From Lelliottia nimipressuralis (lineage in GTDB: Bacteria > Pseudomonadota > Gammaproteobacteria > Enterobacterales > Enterobacteriaceae): a stretch of 64,000 bases of DNA. Below, in pieces: positions 27,091-36,589 of this stretch. The position numbers and the translations under genes are program-made. The DNA lies in the NCBI RefSeq assembly GCF_004402045.1, contig NZ_SOMG01000021.1, forward strand, positions 306,258 to 370,257, given 5' to 3'. The notes beneath the pieces are model-generated. The model did not search any database, was not told the DNA's origin, and worked only from the letters and a program-made list of their open reading frames with translations. Position 1 is the first letter of the stretch, and the number at the start of each line of letters is the position of its first letter.

Positions 27091-28080
27091 TTACCCGCCG
27101 ATGTAAGACAGGTTTTGAGTAATGCCGGTGTTGCCCTGATGCAGGAAGTGGGTCTGTTTTTTATGCGTCAGAGCCTCTGAGATACGCGCTTCAAGCGCGC
27201 TCTGCTGGGCATCATCTTCCAGCAGATCGCGCAGCTCGACGCCGCCATCGCCAAACAGACATAAATGCAGCTTGCCCACGGAGGAGACGCGAAGACGGTT
27301 ACAGCTGGCGCAGAAGTCTTTCTCATAGGGCATGATCAGCCCGATTTCCCCGTCGTAGTCGGGGTGACAAAAGACCTGCGCCGGGCCGTCGCTGCGCTGG
27401 CGAATCTGATGGATCCAGCCGCGTTTCAGCAGCGCGTCGCGCAGCACCATGCCGGAGATATGATGGCGACGGAACAGGTCGCTCCCCTCGCCCGTTTCCA
27501 TCAGCTCGATAAAACGCAGTTGGATGGGGCGGGATTTTATCCACGCCAGGAAGGTGTCCAGCTGATGGTGGTTGACGTCACGCATCAGCACCGTGTTGAC
27601 TTTGACCTTCTCGAACCCGGCGCTAAACGCCGCGTCGATGCCGTCCATCACCTGGCGGAATTTATCCTGTCCGGTAATGGCGTGAAACTGGCGGGCATCA
27701 AGGCTGTCCACGCTGACGTTGATGGCGGTTAAGCCCGCATCACGCCAGGAGGCCACATCGCGGGCCATACGGTATCCGTTGGTGGTTACCGCAATCTGGC
27801 GAATGCGTTCGTTTTCACGCACGGCGGCAATGATGTCGGGGAAATCGCGTCGCAGAGAAGGTTCTCCGCCGGTCAGACGCACTTTTTCGGTGCCGAGCTC
27901 AGAGAAGGCGCGCGTGATGCGGCGCACTTCATCTACGGAGAGAAAGCCGTTATTGGTGACGCTGCCCGGTTTGTAGCCATCGGGCAGGCAGTAGGTGCAA
28001 CGGAAGTTGCACACGTCGGTAATCGACAGACGTAAGTAATAAAACTTACGCGCGAAAGCATCAGTAAGTTGTGAAGCCAT
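27091..28080 (-). CDS. moaA: GTP 3',8-cyclase MoaA
   Basis: A 329-residue radical SAM enzyme that starts molybdenum-cofactor synthesis by cyclising GTP. The N-terminal cluster motif CNFRCTYC gives Cys 24, 28 and 31. The second, GTP-binding cluster uses the C-terminal Cys residues in [19 protein letters not shown]. The C-terminal Gly-Gly (YIGG), needed in E. coli, is present. I chose ATG 28080 ([16 protein letters not shown]), which gives exactly the E. coli length; the open frame upstream to 28179 runs through the riboswitch. Confidence 0.96.
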   Translation of the reverse strand: MASQLTDAFARKFYYLRLSITDVCNFRCTYCLPDGYKPGSVTNNGFLSVDEVRRITRAFSELGTEKVRLTGGEPSLRRDFPDIIAAVRENERIRQIAVTTNGYRMARDVASWRDAGLTAINVSVDSLDARQFHAITGQDKFRQVMDGIDAAFSAGFEKVKVNTVLMRDVNHHQLDTFLAWIKSRPIQLRFIELMETGEGSDLFRRHHISGMVLRDALLKRGWIHQIRQRSDGPAQVFCHPDYDGEIGLIMPYEKDFCASCNRLRVSSVGKLHLCLFGDGGVELRDLLEDDAQQSALEARISEALTHKKQTHFLHQGNTGITQNLSYIGG

Positions 28081-28082
28081 GT

Positions 28083-28190
28083 ACACCTTTCCAGATACGG
28101 GAGGCACAGTCATTTCTTTCTGTACCCTGGTGGCATAGTCGCCACGGCCAGAGCGCCATATCTTTCGACACAGGCACAAGGGCTAGAGTG
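28083..28190 (-). ncRNA. Moco RNA motif (molybdenum cofactor riboswitch) in the moaA leader
   Basis: Read on the minus strand the leader contains GCCGTGGCGA...TGCCACC, GGTACAGAAAG, CTGTGCCTCCCG and GGAAAGGTGT directly before the moaA ATG. I recognise these as the conserved parts of the Moco RNA motif, which in E. coli lowers MoaA translation when cofactor is abundant. The last element overlaps the ribosome-binding region, which fits translational control. The boundaries are approximate. Confidence 0.8.
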
Positions 28191-28193
28191 TAT

Positions 28194-28211
28194 GTTTTCA
28201 AATTTGAAAAC
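28194..28211. promoter_or_regulatory. Perfect 18-bp palindrome upstream of the moaA leader
   Basis: GTTTTCAAATTTGAAAAC is a perfect palindrome just before the riboswitch, at about the place of the moaA promoter. I cannot assign it to a regulator; a dimeric repressor or activator site is the natural reading. Confidence 0.5.
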
Positions 28212-28263
28212 GTGGTTATGGCGATAGTAGCGCGTAAATCGACTCTTCGCTATTCTCGCTTAA

Positions 28264-28287
28264 CGCTATATAAACAAATACATAACG
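28264..28287 (-). promoter_or_regulatory. ModE box upstream of moaA
   Basis: CGCTATATA (28264-28272), six bases, TACATAACG (28279-28287): this matches the inverted ModE recognition pattern. ModE-molybdate activates moaA in E. coli. The same geometry recurs before modA at 50832. Confidence 0.82.
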
Positions 28288-28428
28288 ACATAATTGTGTA
28301 TTTTCACTACAGAATACTCAAAAACAGCATCTTCGCATTGATATGCGTCATTTTGCGTCCGGTGAGGCATCGTCTTTTAGGGGTAGTTAAGGTAGTGTTA
28401 CGCAGATTGAACGTGATAAGGAATGTGT

Positions 28429-29337
28429 ATGCGCAATCGCACTTTTGCGGATCTTGACCGTGTGGTCGCACTCGGCGGAGGCCACGGTCTGGGCCGGGTG
28501 ATGTCCTCTTTGTCTTCACTCGGTTCAAGGCTGACAGGGATAGTGACAACAACGGATAATGGCGGCTCTACGGGGCGTATCCGACGTGCAGAAGGGGGTA
28601 TCGCCTGGGGCGATATGCGCAACTGTCTGAACCAGCTGATTACCGAACCGAGCGTTGCATCAGCAATGTTTGAGTACCGTTTCGGGGGTAATGGAGAACT
28701 TTCCGGGCATAACCTCGGAAATTTAATGCTTAAAGCCCTGGATCACCTGAGCGTGCGCCCGCTGGAAGCCATCAATTTGATACGAAATCTGCTGAAAGTG
28801 GATGCGTTTCTGATCCCGATGTCTGAACAGCCGGTTGATTTGATGGCTATTGACGTGGAAGGCCATGAAGTTTACGGCGAAGTGAATATCGATCAGCTCA
28901 TCCTGCCGCCAAAAGAGCTAATGACCTACCCAAGCGTTCCCGCCACGCGCGAAGCGGTTGAGGCTATCGCCGAGGCGGATGTGATCCTGATAGGCCCGGG
29001 CAGTTTTTACACCAGCCTGATGCCCATTTTGCTGGTGAAAGAGCTGGCGCAGGCGCTGCGCCGCACCCCTGCCCCGATGGTCTACATCGGTAACCTGGGA
29101 CGTGAACTGAGCCCGGCAGCCGCAAGCCTGTCGCTGGCGGATAAACTGAGCCTGATGGAGCAGTACGTCGGGAAGAAAATTATCGACGGCGTGGTGGTAG
29201 GACCGAAAGTCGACGTATCAGGGATTGGCGATCGCCTGGTGGTGCAGGAGCCGCTGGAGGCCAGCGATATTAAATATCGCCATGACCGCCATCTGCTGCG
29301 CGAAGCGCTGGAGAAGGCGATTCAGGCGCTGGGTTAA
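28429..29337 (+). CDS. ybhK: YvcK/CofD-like protein YbhK
   Basis: A 302-residue protein of the YvcK/CofD family, which binds UDP-sugars in Bacillus and affects carbon flux and cell shape; the enzymatic activity is unknown. The family nucleotide-sugar motifs are present: [40 protein letters not shown] and [13 protein letters not shown] chose ATG 28429, since AAGGA at 28418-28422 is six bases upstream; the ATG at 28423 abuts that site. This gives the E. coli length. It is divergent from moaA and ends against a REP pair shared with uvrB. Confidence 0.92.
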   Translation: MRNRTFADLDRVVALGGGHGLGRVMSSLSSLGSRLTGIVTTTDNGGSTGRIRRAEGGIAWGDMRNCLNQLITEPSVASAMFEYRFGGNGELSGHNLGNLMLKALDHLSVRPLEAINLIRNLLKVDAFLIPMSEQPVDLMAIDVEGHEVYGEVNIDQLILPPKELMTYPSVPATREAVEAIAEADVILIGPGSFYTSLMPILLVKELAQALRRTPAPMVYIGNLGRELSPAAASLSLADKLSLMEQYVGKKIIDGVVVGPKVDVSGIGDRLVVQEPLEASDIKYRHDRHLLREALEKAIQALG

Positions 29338-29343
29338 CAAAAA

Positions 29344-29417
29344 CCCCCGGTGGCGCTGCGCTTACCGGGGCTACAAAGGGCTAACCCGTAGGCCCGGTAA
29401 GCGCAGCGACACCGGGC
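29344..29417. repeat. BIME: two facing REP elements between ybhK and uvrB
   Basis: CCCCGGTGGCGCTGCGCTTACCGGGGCTAC (29345-29374) and an inverted copy GTAGGCCCGGTAAGCGCAGCGACACCGGGC (29388-29417) face each other between convergent genes. The central loop sequence (GCTGCGC) marks a different REP subtype from the GCTTCGCC copies. Confidence 0.85.
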
Positions 29418-29423
29418 AGAAAA

Positions 29424-31439
29424 CTACGATGCTGCAATAAACAGATCCCGCAGCTGATGAAGCTGGTCGCGGATCTGCGCTGCCTCTTCGAACTCCAGGT
29501 TCTGTGCGTGCTGCATCATCTGCCCTTCCAGCTCGTGGATTTTCTGCTGCAGCGCTTTTGGCGTCAGCACGACGGTATCTTCTTCCACCACTGAACGCGC
29601 CTTGCCGCGGCCTTTCGCTTTGGTTTTGGCAATGTTCTGACCCAGCGCCAGAATATCCACCACCTTCTTGTTCAGCCCTTGCGGTGTAATACCGTGCTCT
29701 TCGTTGTAGCGCTGCTGTTTCTCGCGACGGCGCTCCGTTTCGCCAATCGCTTTCGCCATCGACGGGGTGATTTTGTCACCGTACAGAATCGCTTTCCCGT
29801 TGACGTTACGCGCTGCACGCCCAATGGTCTGGATCAGAGAACGTTCAGAACGCAGGAAGCCCTCTTTATCCGCATCCAGAATCGCCACCAGCGAGACTTC
29901 AGGCATATCCAGACCTTCTCGCAGCAGGTTGATCCCCACCAGCACGTCAAACTCGCCCAGACGCAGGTCGCGGATAATCTCCATTCGCTCTACGGTATCG
30001 ATATCCGAGTGCAGATAACGCACCTTCTCGCCGTGCTCTTCGAGGTACTCGGTCAGGTCTTCCGCCATACGCTTGGTGAGCGTGGTCACCAGCACGCGCT
30101 CGTTGATGGCGGCACGGATACGGATCTCGGAGAGCAGATCGTCCACCTGCGTCGCCACCGGACGAACTTCAATAATCGGGTCGAGCAGCCCCGTTGGACG
30201 CACAACCTGATCGACAACGTCTTCACCGGATTTCTCCAGCTCGTAGTTGCCCGGGGTTGCCGAGACGTAGATAGTTTGCGGGGCCAGCGCCTCAAATTCT
30301 TCAAACTTCATCGGACGGTTATCCAGCGCTGACGGCAGGCGGAATCCGTACTCCACCAGCGTCTCTTTACGCGCGCGGTCACCGCGATACATCCCGCCAA
30401 TCTGCGGGATAGTGACGTGGGATTCGTCAATCACCAGTAAACCGTCTGCCGGAAGATAGTCAAACAGCGTCGGCGGTGGCTCGCCCGGCCCGCGTCCGGA
30501 GAGGAAGCGGGAGTAGTTTTCAATGCCGGAGCAGTAGCCCAACTCGTTCATCATCTCCAGATCAAACTGGGTACGCTGACTCAGTCGTTGTTCTTCCAGT
30601 AGCTTATTGTTCGCCAGCAGCACTTTACGGCGGTCTGCCAGCTCCACTTTAATCTCTTCCATCGCCTGCACGATACGCTCGCGTGGCGTCACGTAGTGCG
30701 TTTTCGGGTAAATGGTGAAACGCTGAATCACCGACTCAATGTGTCCTGTCAGCGGGTCGAACAGCGAGAGGCGCTCAACCTCTTCGTCAAACAGCTCAAC
30801 GCGCAGCGCCATGTCGTCCGATTCCGCCGGGAAGATGTCGATGACTTCGCCGCGCACGCGAAACGTCCCGCGCTGGAATGCCTGATCGTTACGGGCGTAC
30901 TGCAGTTCAGCCAAACGGCGCACAATGGCGCGCTGATCGATGATCATCCCCTGCGTCAGGTGGAGCATCATCTTCAGGTACAGGTCCGGATCGCCCAGAC
31001 CGTAGATAGCGGAAACCGACGCGACGACAACCACATCACGACGCTCAAGCAGCGCCTTGGTGGCGGACAGACGCATCTGCTCAATGTGTTCGTTTACCGA
31101 AGCATCTTTCTCAATGAAGGTGTCAGAGCTCGGGACATAGGCTTCGGGCTGGTAGTAATCGTAGTAGGAGACAAAATACTCCACCGCGTTGTCCGGGAAG
31201 AACTCTTTCATCTCACCGTAAAGTTGTGCGGCCAGGGTTTTGTTGGGTGCCAGCACCATCGTGGGGCGCTGCAGGTCAGCGATCACGTTGGCAATGGTAA
31301 ACGTTTTGCCGGAGCCGGTTACCCCCAGCAGCGTCTGGTGTGCCAGCCCGTCTTCCAGCCCCTCTTCCAGACGGCGGATGGCCTCGGGCTGATCCCCCGA
31401 AGGACGGAAAGCAGAACTCAATTTGAACGGTTTACTCAT
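29424..31439 (-). CDS. uvrB: Excinuclease ABC subunit B (UvrB)
   Basis: A 671-residue damage-recognition core of nucleotide excision repair; it receives DNA from UvrA2 and recruits UvrC. Visible: Walker A GVTGSGKT near residues 39-46, the aromatic beta-hairpin that clamps DNA ([12 protein letters not shown]), IDESHVT (DExH box), the helicase motif SATPG, motif [11 protein letters not shown], and the C-terminal UVR domain ([31 protein letters not shown]). ATG 31439 is used; the TTG three codons upstream is not supported. A LexA box lies at 31514 and DnaA-box-like sites further upstream. Confidence 0.97.
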   Translation of the reverse strand: MSKPFKLSSAFRPSGDQPEAIRRLEEGLEDGLAHQTLLGVTGSGKTFTIANVIADLQRPTMVLAPNKTLAAQLYGEMKEFFPDNAVEYFVSYYDYYQPEAYVPSSDTFIEKDASVNEHIEQMRLSATKALLERRDVVVVASVSAIYGLGDPDLYLKMMLHLTQGMIIDQRAIVRRLAELQYARNDQAFQRGTFRVRGEVIDIFPAESDDMALRVELFDEEVERLSLFDPLTGHIESVIQRFTIYPKTHYVTPRERIVQAMEEIKVELADRRKVLLANNKLLEEQRLSQRTQFDLEMMNELGYCSGIENYSRFLSGRGPGEPPPTLFDYLPADGLLVIDESHVTIPQIGGMYRGDRARKETLVEYGFRLPSALDNRPMKFEEFEALAPQTIYVSATPGNYELEKSGEDVVDQVVRPTGLLDPIIEVRPVATQVDDLLSEIRIRAAINERVLVTTLTKRMAEDLTEYLEEHGEKVRYLHSDIDTVERMEIIRDLRLGEFDVLVGINLLREGLDMPEVSLVAILDADKEGFLRSERSLIQTIGRAARNVNGKAILYGDKITPSMAKAIGETERRREKQQRYNEEHGITPQGLNKKVVDILALGQNIAKTKAKGRGKARSVVEEDTVVLTPKALQQKIHELEGQMMQHAQNLEFEEAAQIRDQLHQLRDLFIAAS

Positions 31440-31513
31440 GGGCGACAACCTGATGACGTTATAAGCGGCAGGGAGTAATTTTACTCCTTGTGGCCAGGAA
31501 TGCCAGTAAAAAA

Positions 31514-31533
31514 CACTGGATGAAAAACCAGTA
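31514..31533 (-). promoter_or_regulatory. LexA (SOS) box of uvrB
   Basis: On the minus strand the site is TACTGGTTTTTCATCCAGTG, with the CTG-N10-CAG core of LexA operators. It is 75 bases upstream of the uvrB start, matching SOS control of uvrB in E. coli. Confidence 0.8.
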
Positions 31534-32190
31534 GCATGTCACGATATTTAGAGTAGCGCCTGAATGATTAGCGCGATAGCGGCCAAAATTTGGACTGTGA
31601 CAACATAAAACACCAGTCAGGTCAGGTTATCCCCAGAACTTTTTCTTTTTTAACATTTGTCAAGCCAGGTAATGATAGTTTTATGGCAACGAGTGACACT
31701 TTCATGACGGGAATTGCTTTTATCTAAGCAGTTAAATTATAAACGATATTTTCTAAAGCCGCGTTTCGCGTCAATTTGGGCGAAAGCCGCGTCTTCTCTC
31801 GCTTATCGCGTGTTTTCTAACTCTAATGCACATGGTTATCCACAGGAATAGTGGATAACTGCTTCCAGCCCATACAGACTGGCGCTCGGCAAATTCCCGG
31901 ATTTTCCCACGAAACGGCAGGAAAAAATTTTTATAGCTATTTTTTGATGATTAACAGTTGAGTCATTCATAACCAACCGATGGGATCTTGCTCACATTTT
32001 CATCATTTATAGCCCTGCACCACAACTCAACGCCGCCAGCACCGTCGATGTGCAATCCCGCTGGTTTTACACCGCGCTCCTGTGACTTATTCCTAAAAAA
32101 GTCGCTTTTTTAATCACTTTGCGCTTTCTGGCAGGGGTTTTGCACTATCCCAAACGTGCCTCACCTACACACATTTTTAAGGAGAGAAAG
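31534..32190. other. Long intergenic region between uvrB and the orphan ABC ATPase gene
   Basis: About 660 bases with no credible gene. It holds a perfect DnaA box, TTATCCACA (31836-31844), inside an inverted repeat GTTATCCAC-7 bases-GTGGATAAC (31835-31859), and a near match TTATCCCCA at 31627-31635. A ten-base direct repeat AAAGCCGCGT occurs twice near 31756-31796. The rest is AT-rich and must hold the promoters of two divergent genes; I could not place them with confidence. Confidence 0.6.
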
Positions 32191-32913
32191 ATGTTGAGTC
32201 TGCGTGCAGTGAATCAGTTTTACGGAAGCCAACATACGCTATGGAACGTGGATTTAGATTTTCCACAAGGGATGTGTACAGGCGTCGTTGGCCTGCCGGG
32301 TATGGGTAAAACCACCCTTATGAATTGCATCGCCGGGAAAGTGCCTGTCGAAAGCGGCACCATCATCTGGCATGAGGCAGGCGCACCGCCGCGTGATTTG
32401 CTCAGCCAGGTGCCAGAGCAGCGTTCAGGGCCGGGGATAGGCTACGTCCCGCAGGACAGGCGGATCTTCTCCCAGCTGACGATTGAGGAGAATTTGCATA
32501 TCGCCATGAGGGCGATGGGCAAGCCCGATCCGGAAGCGAAAAGTGAGATATATGATCTGTTCCCGGAACTCTACGCGTTACGTCAAACCCGGGGAAACGC
32601 CCTTTCGCCAGACGATCAGTACCAGCTGGCGCTGGCCAATGAGCTGGTAAACCGTCCGCGGATGCTGATTCTGGATGAGCCCCTGCACGGCGCAGGTCAC
32701 GGTTTCACGCATAAGCTGGGGCAACTGTTAGTGCGCTTAAACCGAGAGCTGGGGATGACGGTGCTGCTGGCTGAACAGCAACTGTCGTTTATTCGCCGGG
32801 TCGCGGATCGTTTTTGCATGCTTTATCGCGGGCGTAACGTGGCCCAGGGCCACGTTAACGAGCTGGATGATGAGCTTATTGCCCACTGGATGTCGCTGGA
32901 AGCAAGGCGCTGA
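32191..32913 (+). CDS. Orphan ABC transporter ATP-binding protein, LivF/UrtE-like
   Basis: A 240-residue ABC ATPase most like the LivF/UrtE group of branched-chain amino acid and urea importers (GIGYVPQDRRIFSQLTIEENL is the group's Q-loop block). Walker A is GLPGMGKT (34-41), Walker B LILDEP (159-164), and EQQ (195-197) replaces the switch His as in LivF. The signature motif is degenerate: LSPDDQ (138-143) instead of LSGGQ. No permease or binding protein gene is near, and E. coli has no gene here. ATG 32191 follows AAGGAGAG. Its last 38 bases overlap convergent bioD. The role is unknown; it could serve a distant permease or act as a non-transport ABC protein. Confidence 0.85.
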   Translation: MLSLRAVNQFYGSQHTLWNVDLDFPQGMCTGVVGLPGMGKTTLMNCIAGKVPVESGTIIWHEAGAPPRDLLSQVPEQRSGPGIGYVPQDRRIFSQLTIEENLHIAMRAMGKPDPEAKSEIYDLFPELYALRQTRGNALSPDDQYQLALANELVNRPRMLILDEPLHGAGHGFTHKLGQLLVRLNRELGMTVLLAEQQLSFIRRVADRFCMLYRGRNVAQGHVNELDDELIAHWMSLEARR

Positions 32914-33577
32914 GGTCGAGATAGCGCCCGGTTTCGGCACGTTCGGCATTGTCCGCAAGCCACGGGATCTCCCCGAGGAATGGAGCAGGAAGAACCCGCA
33001 GGAGCGTCGCCAGATACTCCTGATGCCGCTTGCCGGGGGCAACCACGTCGTTGGCTATCCAGCCCGCCAGACGCAGCCCTGCCTGCGAAACGGCCTGCGA
33101 GGTTAACATCGCATGGTTGATACAGCCGAGCTTCACCCCTACGACCAGAATGACCGGGAGCTGCTCGCGCTGCACCCAGTCAGCAAAGGTCTGCGTGTCC
33201 GAAAGCGGCGTAAACCAGCCGCCTGCGCCCTCCACCAGCACCCAGTCCGCCTGGCTTTCCAGCGTGCGTAATCCGGAAGACAGCACGGCGAAATCAATCG
33301 GACGACCTTCGTCGGCGCTGATAATGTGCGGCGAGGTCGGCTCGGCAAAGGTATACGGATTCACCGCTGAATAGGCGAGTTCAAGCGTGCTGTTCCGCTG
33401 GAGCGCAAGCGCATCGGTGTTGCGTAATCCTTCCGCCGTCATCTCGCTGCCGGAAGCAACCGGCTTATAACCGGCGGTGTTTTTTCCCAGCAGTCGCGCC
33501 GCCTGCAGCAGCGCAGCGCTGGCAACCGTTTTACCCACTTCCGTATCCGTTCCGGTGACAAAATAGCGTTCAGTCAC
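32876..33577 (-). CDS. bioD: Dethiobiotin synthetase BioD
   Basis: A 233-residue ATP-dependent carboxylase that closes the ureido ring of dethiobiotin from DAPA and CO2. The P-loop [10 protein letters not shown] lies close to the N-terminus; the catalytic blocks [22 protein letters not shown] and [13 protein letters not shown] are intact. I chose GTG 33577 (then TERYFVTG), which overlaps the bioC stop by eight bases as in E. coli; an ATG at 33592 is the alternative. The C-terminus is a few residues longer than in E. coli (ending PATSSGQ) and runs 38 bases into the convergent orphan ABC gene. Confidence 0.93.
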   Translation of the reverse strand: MTERYFVTGTDTEVGKTVASAALLQAARLLGKNTAGYKPVASGSEMTAEGLRNTDALALQRNSTLELAYSAVNPYTFAEPTSPHIISADEGRPIDFAVLSSGLRTLESQADWVLVEGAGGWFTPLSDTQTFADWVQREQLPVILVVGVKLGCINHAMLTSQAVSQAGLRLAGWIANDVVAPGKRHQEYLATLLRVLPAPFLGEIPWLADNAERAETGRYLDLSALLPATSSGQ

Positions 33578-34325
33578 GTTCGATAACCCCATGAAAAAGT
33601 TGATAAGAGAGCGGGAACTGTCCTCGCTCCTGCGGCCAGGCCAGCTCCAGACGCTGCAGCTGACCCCGGGTGAGCGGTTTTTTCTCGCGTCCGGTATGCA
33701 AATGCGTGGCGCCAATGCCCTTCAGCGATCGCATGGCGCTGAGCGCATCGCTGAAATTGAGGGTGATGGTCTGCACCGTACTGCGATAGCGCAGACCAGC
33801 CAGCGCCTGCGTGACCCGCTCGTGTGATAAAAACCGGTTGGCGTGCGGCTGGCGATCTACCGCCTGCCAGGCCTGATTCAGCTCCGGTAACGAGCTTTCC
33901 AGCAGGGTGGTAAACGCCACTCTCCCGCCCGGACGCGCCACGCGGTACAGCTCGCTTAAGGCCTGCTGCAGGCTGCTACACCATTGCACGGCCAGATGGC
34001 TCCAGACCAGGTCGAATTGCGCATCCGCCAGCGGGATCGCTTCGATATCCGCGACCAGATAGTGGTGCGCGGCCTGCCGCTGACGTGCCTCCGCAAGCAT
34101 GTCGGATGACAGGTCGAGAGCCGTAACCAGGCTTCCCGCTTCGCGCCAGTAGCGGCTATTCCCGCCGGGGCCACACCCGGCGTCCAGCACCCGGGCAAAG
34201 CGCGTCTCGCCGAGCAACGCCAGCAGTCCCTCTGCGCTCTGGCGTTGAAGCTCATCGTGCTGTGAATAGCTGCGCGCGGCCCGGCCAAACGCCGCCGCAA
34301 TGGCCTGCTTATTGACTGGCGACAT
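33570..34325 (-). CDS. bioC: Malonyl-ACP O-methyltransferase BioC
   Basis: A 251-residue SAM-dependent methyltransferase that methylates malonyl-ACP to start the pimeloyl moiety of biotin. The SAM motif [15 protein letters not shown] is clear, with WSHLAVQWC and [13 protein letters not shown] further on, typical of BioC. ATG 34325 ([17 protein letters not shown]) gives the E. coli length and overlaps the bioF 3' end by 17 bases. Third gene of bioBFCD. Confidence 0.94.
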   Translation of the reverse strand: MSPVNKQAIAAAFGRAARSYSQHDELQRQSAEGLLALLGETRFARVLDAGCGPGGNSRYWREAGSLVTALDLSSDMLAEARQRQAAHHYLVADIEAIPLADAQFDLVWSHLAVQWCSSLQQALSELYRVARPGGRVAFTTLLESSLPELNQAWQAVDRQPHANRFLSHERVTQALAGLRYRSTVQTITLNFSDALSAMRSLKGIGATHLHTGREKKPLTRGQLQRLELAWPQERGQFPLSYQLFHGVIERD

Positions 34326-35466
34326 GCAGCGCCTCCAGAAGTGCATCAATATCGTCTGCTTCGTGCGCCGCCGTGAGCGTCAGGCGCAGGCGGGCAGTAC
34401 CCGGCGGCACGGTGGGCGGGCGAATGGCCGTCACCCACATCCCCCACTCGCGCAGCGCGTGTGCCAGCGTGAGCGCCAGGCTGTTTTCACCGACGATTGC
34501 CGGCTGGATTGCGCTCTGCGAATCGGTGCTCCGGAAGGGAAGCTGAGCCAGGCCCTGACGAAAACGCAGGATATGTTCCGCCAGACGCGCCCGGCGTTCA
34601 CCCCCTTCTGCGCTGCGGATCACCCGCATGGACGCTGACAGCGCCACGGCTTGCGCAGGCGGCATGCTGGTGCTGTAGATCAAATGCCGGGCAAACTGCA
34701 GCAGATAGTCAGCAACGGGCTCGCTGCACAACACGGCGGCCCCGCTCACGCCAAAGCCTTTGCCGAAAGTGACAATCAGCAGCTCCGGCTTCACGTTTTG
34801 CAGATGCGCGCTGCCGCGCCCTTCGTCGCCCATCACGCCGATGCCGTGGGCATCATCGACCAGCAGCCAGGCATTTTGCCGTTTTGCTGCCTCGTGCAGC
34901 GCGGCAAGCGGCGCGCTGTCGCCGTCCATGCTGAACACCCCTTCCGTGACCACCAGCTGCTGCCCGTCACAGGGTTTATCCAGCAACGCAGCGAGTTGCC
35001 CCGCATCGTTATGGGCAAAGCGGCGCAGCTGAGCCGGGCTTAAATTTGCCGCCTCCAGCAGAGAGGCGTGGCTTAAGCGGTCAGCGACAATGCGGTCGTC
35101 CTTGCCCATCAGGGCTGCAATGACCGCCTGATTGGCCGCAAAACCCGAGATAAACAGCAGCGCGCGCGGGTAGCCCAGCCAGTCGGCAAGCGCCTCCTCC
35201 AGCGCCCGGTGCGCCGTGGTGTATCCGCTGACGTGCCCAGAGCCGCCGCTGCCCACGCCATACTGCTCCGCGCCCTGCTGCCAGGCGCGGATAATGTCCG
35301 GATGCTGGCTCAGCCCGAGATAATCATTGCTGGAGAAATTACAAAACTGCCGGTTCTCACGGGTAAGAAAACGGCCTGCGCCGTTTTCAACTACCCTGCG
35401 TACGCGAAACGCATCTGCCGCCCGCCGCTCGTCGAGCGCGGAATGGATACGTGCCTCCCAGGTCAT
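34309..35466 (-). CDS. bioF: 8-amino-7-oxononanoate synthase BioF
   Basis: A 385-residue PLP enzyme that condenses pimeloyl-ACP with alanine. The alpha-oxoamine synthase motifs are present: [42 protein letters not shown] and the PLP lysine in [14 protein letters not shown]. Overlaps bioB by four bases (ATGA) and bioC by 17, so the bio operon is translationally coupled. Confidence 0.96.
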   Translation of the reverse strand: MTWEARIHSALDERRAADAFRVRRVVENGAGRFLTRENRQFCNFSSNDYLGLSQHPDIIRAWQQGAEQYGVGSGGSGHVSGYTTAHRALEEALADWLGYPRALLFISGFAANQAVIAALMGKDDRIVADRLSHASLLEAANLSPAQLRRFAHNDAGQLAALLDKPCDGQQLVVTEGVFSMDGDSAPLAALHEAAKRQNAWLLVDDAHGIGVMGDEGRGSAHLQNVKPELLIVTFGKGFGVSGAAVLCSEPVADYLLQFARHLIYSTSMPPAQAVALSASMRVIRSAEGGERRARLAEHILRFRQGLAQLPFRSTDSQSAIQPAIVGENSLALTLAHALREWGMWVTAIRPPTVPPGTARLRLTLTAAHEADDIDALLEALHVASQ

Positions 35467-36503
35467 ACGGCTGCCGCGTTGTAGAACTGGTCGGTGTCGG
35501 CGTTGAAAATCTGCTGCTCCAGCTGCTGCTGTTGCTCGTTATCGCCGGTCAACACCTCGGTCTGATGCGGGTTCAGCCCCAGCTTGCGGAACAGCTGAAC
35601 GTCTTTGTCCTCTTCCGGGTTCGGCGTGGTCAGCAGCTTGCAGCCGTAGAAGATGGAGTTGGCCCCGGCCATAAAGCACATCGCCTGGGTCTGCTCGCTC
35701 ATCTGTTCACGACCAGCAGAGAGGCGAACGTAAGAGGTCGGCATCATGATGCGCGCCACCGCGATGGTGCGGATAAAGTCAAACGCATCGACGTCCTCGT
35801 TATCCGCCAGCGGCGTGCCTTTGACCTTCACCAGCATGTTGATCGGCACGCTTTCCGGCGGGGTCGGCAGGTTCGCCAGCTGCAGCAGCAGACCGGCGCG
35901 GTCTTTCACCGTTTCACCTAAGCCCACGATGCCGCCCGAGCACACCTTGATCCCCGCGTCACGGACTTTATCAAGCGTGTCCAGACGCTCCTGATAGGTA
36001 CGGGTAGTGATGATGTTGCCGTAAAACTCCGGCGAAGTGTCGAGGTTGTGGTTGTAATAGTCCAGCCCGGCCGCCGAGAGGCGCTGCGCCTGCTCGTCGT
36101 TCAGCGTGCCCAGCGTCATACAGGCTTCGAGACCCATCTCCTTCACGCCCTTCACCATCTGCTCCAGATACGGCATGTCGCGATCGTGCGGGTTCTTCCA
36201 CGCCGCCCCCATGCAGAAGCGAGTCGAGCCGGCATTCTTCGCCTTGCGCGCGGAGTCGAGCACCTGCTCAACTTCCATCAGCCGTTCGGATTCAAGGCCC
36301 GTTTTATAGCGCGCGCTCTGCGGGCAATATTTGCAGTCTTCCGGGCAGGCGCCGGTCTTGATCGACAGCAGCGTGCTGACCTGAACATGGCGAGGATCGA
36401 AGTGCTGACGGTGCACCTGTTGGGCTTCGAACATCAGCTCAAGGAAAGGTTTGTTGAATAATTCAGTAACTTGCGACATCGTCCAGCGTGCGTGGTGAGC
36501 CAT
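35463..36503 (-). CDS. bioB: Biotin synthase BioB
   Basis: A 346-residue radical SAM enzyme that inserts sulphur into dethiobiotin. The 4Fe-4S motif CPEDCKYC gives Cys 53, 57 and 60. The residues of the 2Fe-2S sulphur-donor cluster lie in [26 protein letters not shown] and the arginine of SYVRLSAGR. First gene of bioBFCD, divergent from bioA across an 86-bp region with the BirA operator. Length is identical to E. coli. Confidence 0.97.
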   Translation of the reverse strand: MAHHARWTMSQVTELFNKPFLELMFEAQQVHRQHFDPRHVQVSTLLSIKTGACPEDCKYCPQSARYKTGLESERLMEVEQVLDSARKAKNAGSTRFCMGAAWKNPHDRDMPYLEQMVKGVKEMGLEACMTLGTLNDEQAQRLSAAGLDYYNHNLDTSPEFYGNIITTRTYQERLDTLDKVRDAGIKVCSGGIVGLGETVKDRAGLLLQLANLPTPPESVPINMLVKVKGTPLADNEDVDAFDFIRTIAVARIMMPTSYVRLSAGREQMSEQTQAMCFMAGANSIFYGCKLLTTPNPEEDKDVQLFRKLGLNPHQTEVLTGDNEQQQQLEQQIFNADTDQFYNAAAV

Positions 36504-36547
36504 TGGGCTTCTCCAAAGGGTTTTGTTAATTTTCGGTTCGGTTTATA

Positions 36548-36583
36548 CTCGTAAACCTAAAACTTTTCAAAATGGTTTACAAG
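36548..36583. promoter_or_regulatory. BirA operator between bioB and bioA
   Basis: Two arms, TCGTAAACC (36549-36557) and GGTTTACAA (36574-36582), separated by 16 bases, match the E. coli bio operator (TTGTAAACC / GGTTTACAA) with one base changed in the left arm. Biotinyl-AMP-bound BirA dimers would block both divergent promoters. The operator ends 7 bases before the bioA start. Confidence 0.88.
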
Positions 36584-36589
36584 TCGATT

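Noticed and set aside
28081..28179. N-terminal extension of moaA by 33 codons
   Set aside because: The region is the Moco RNA leader; the shorter start gives the exact E. coli length and a standard MoaA N-terminus.
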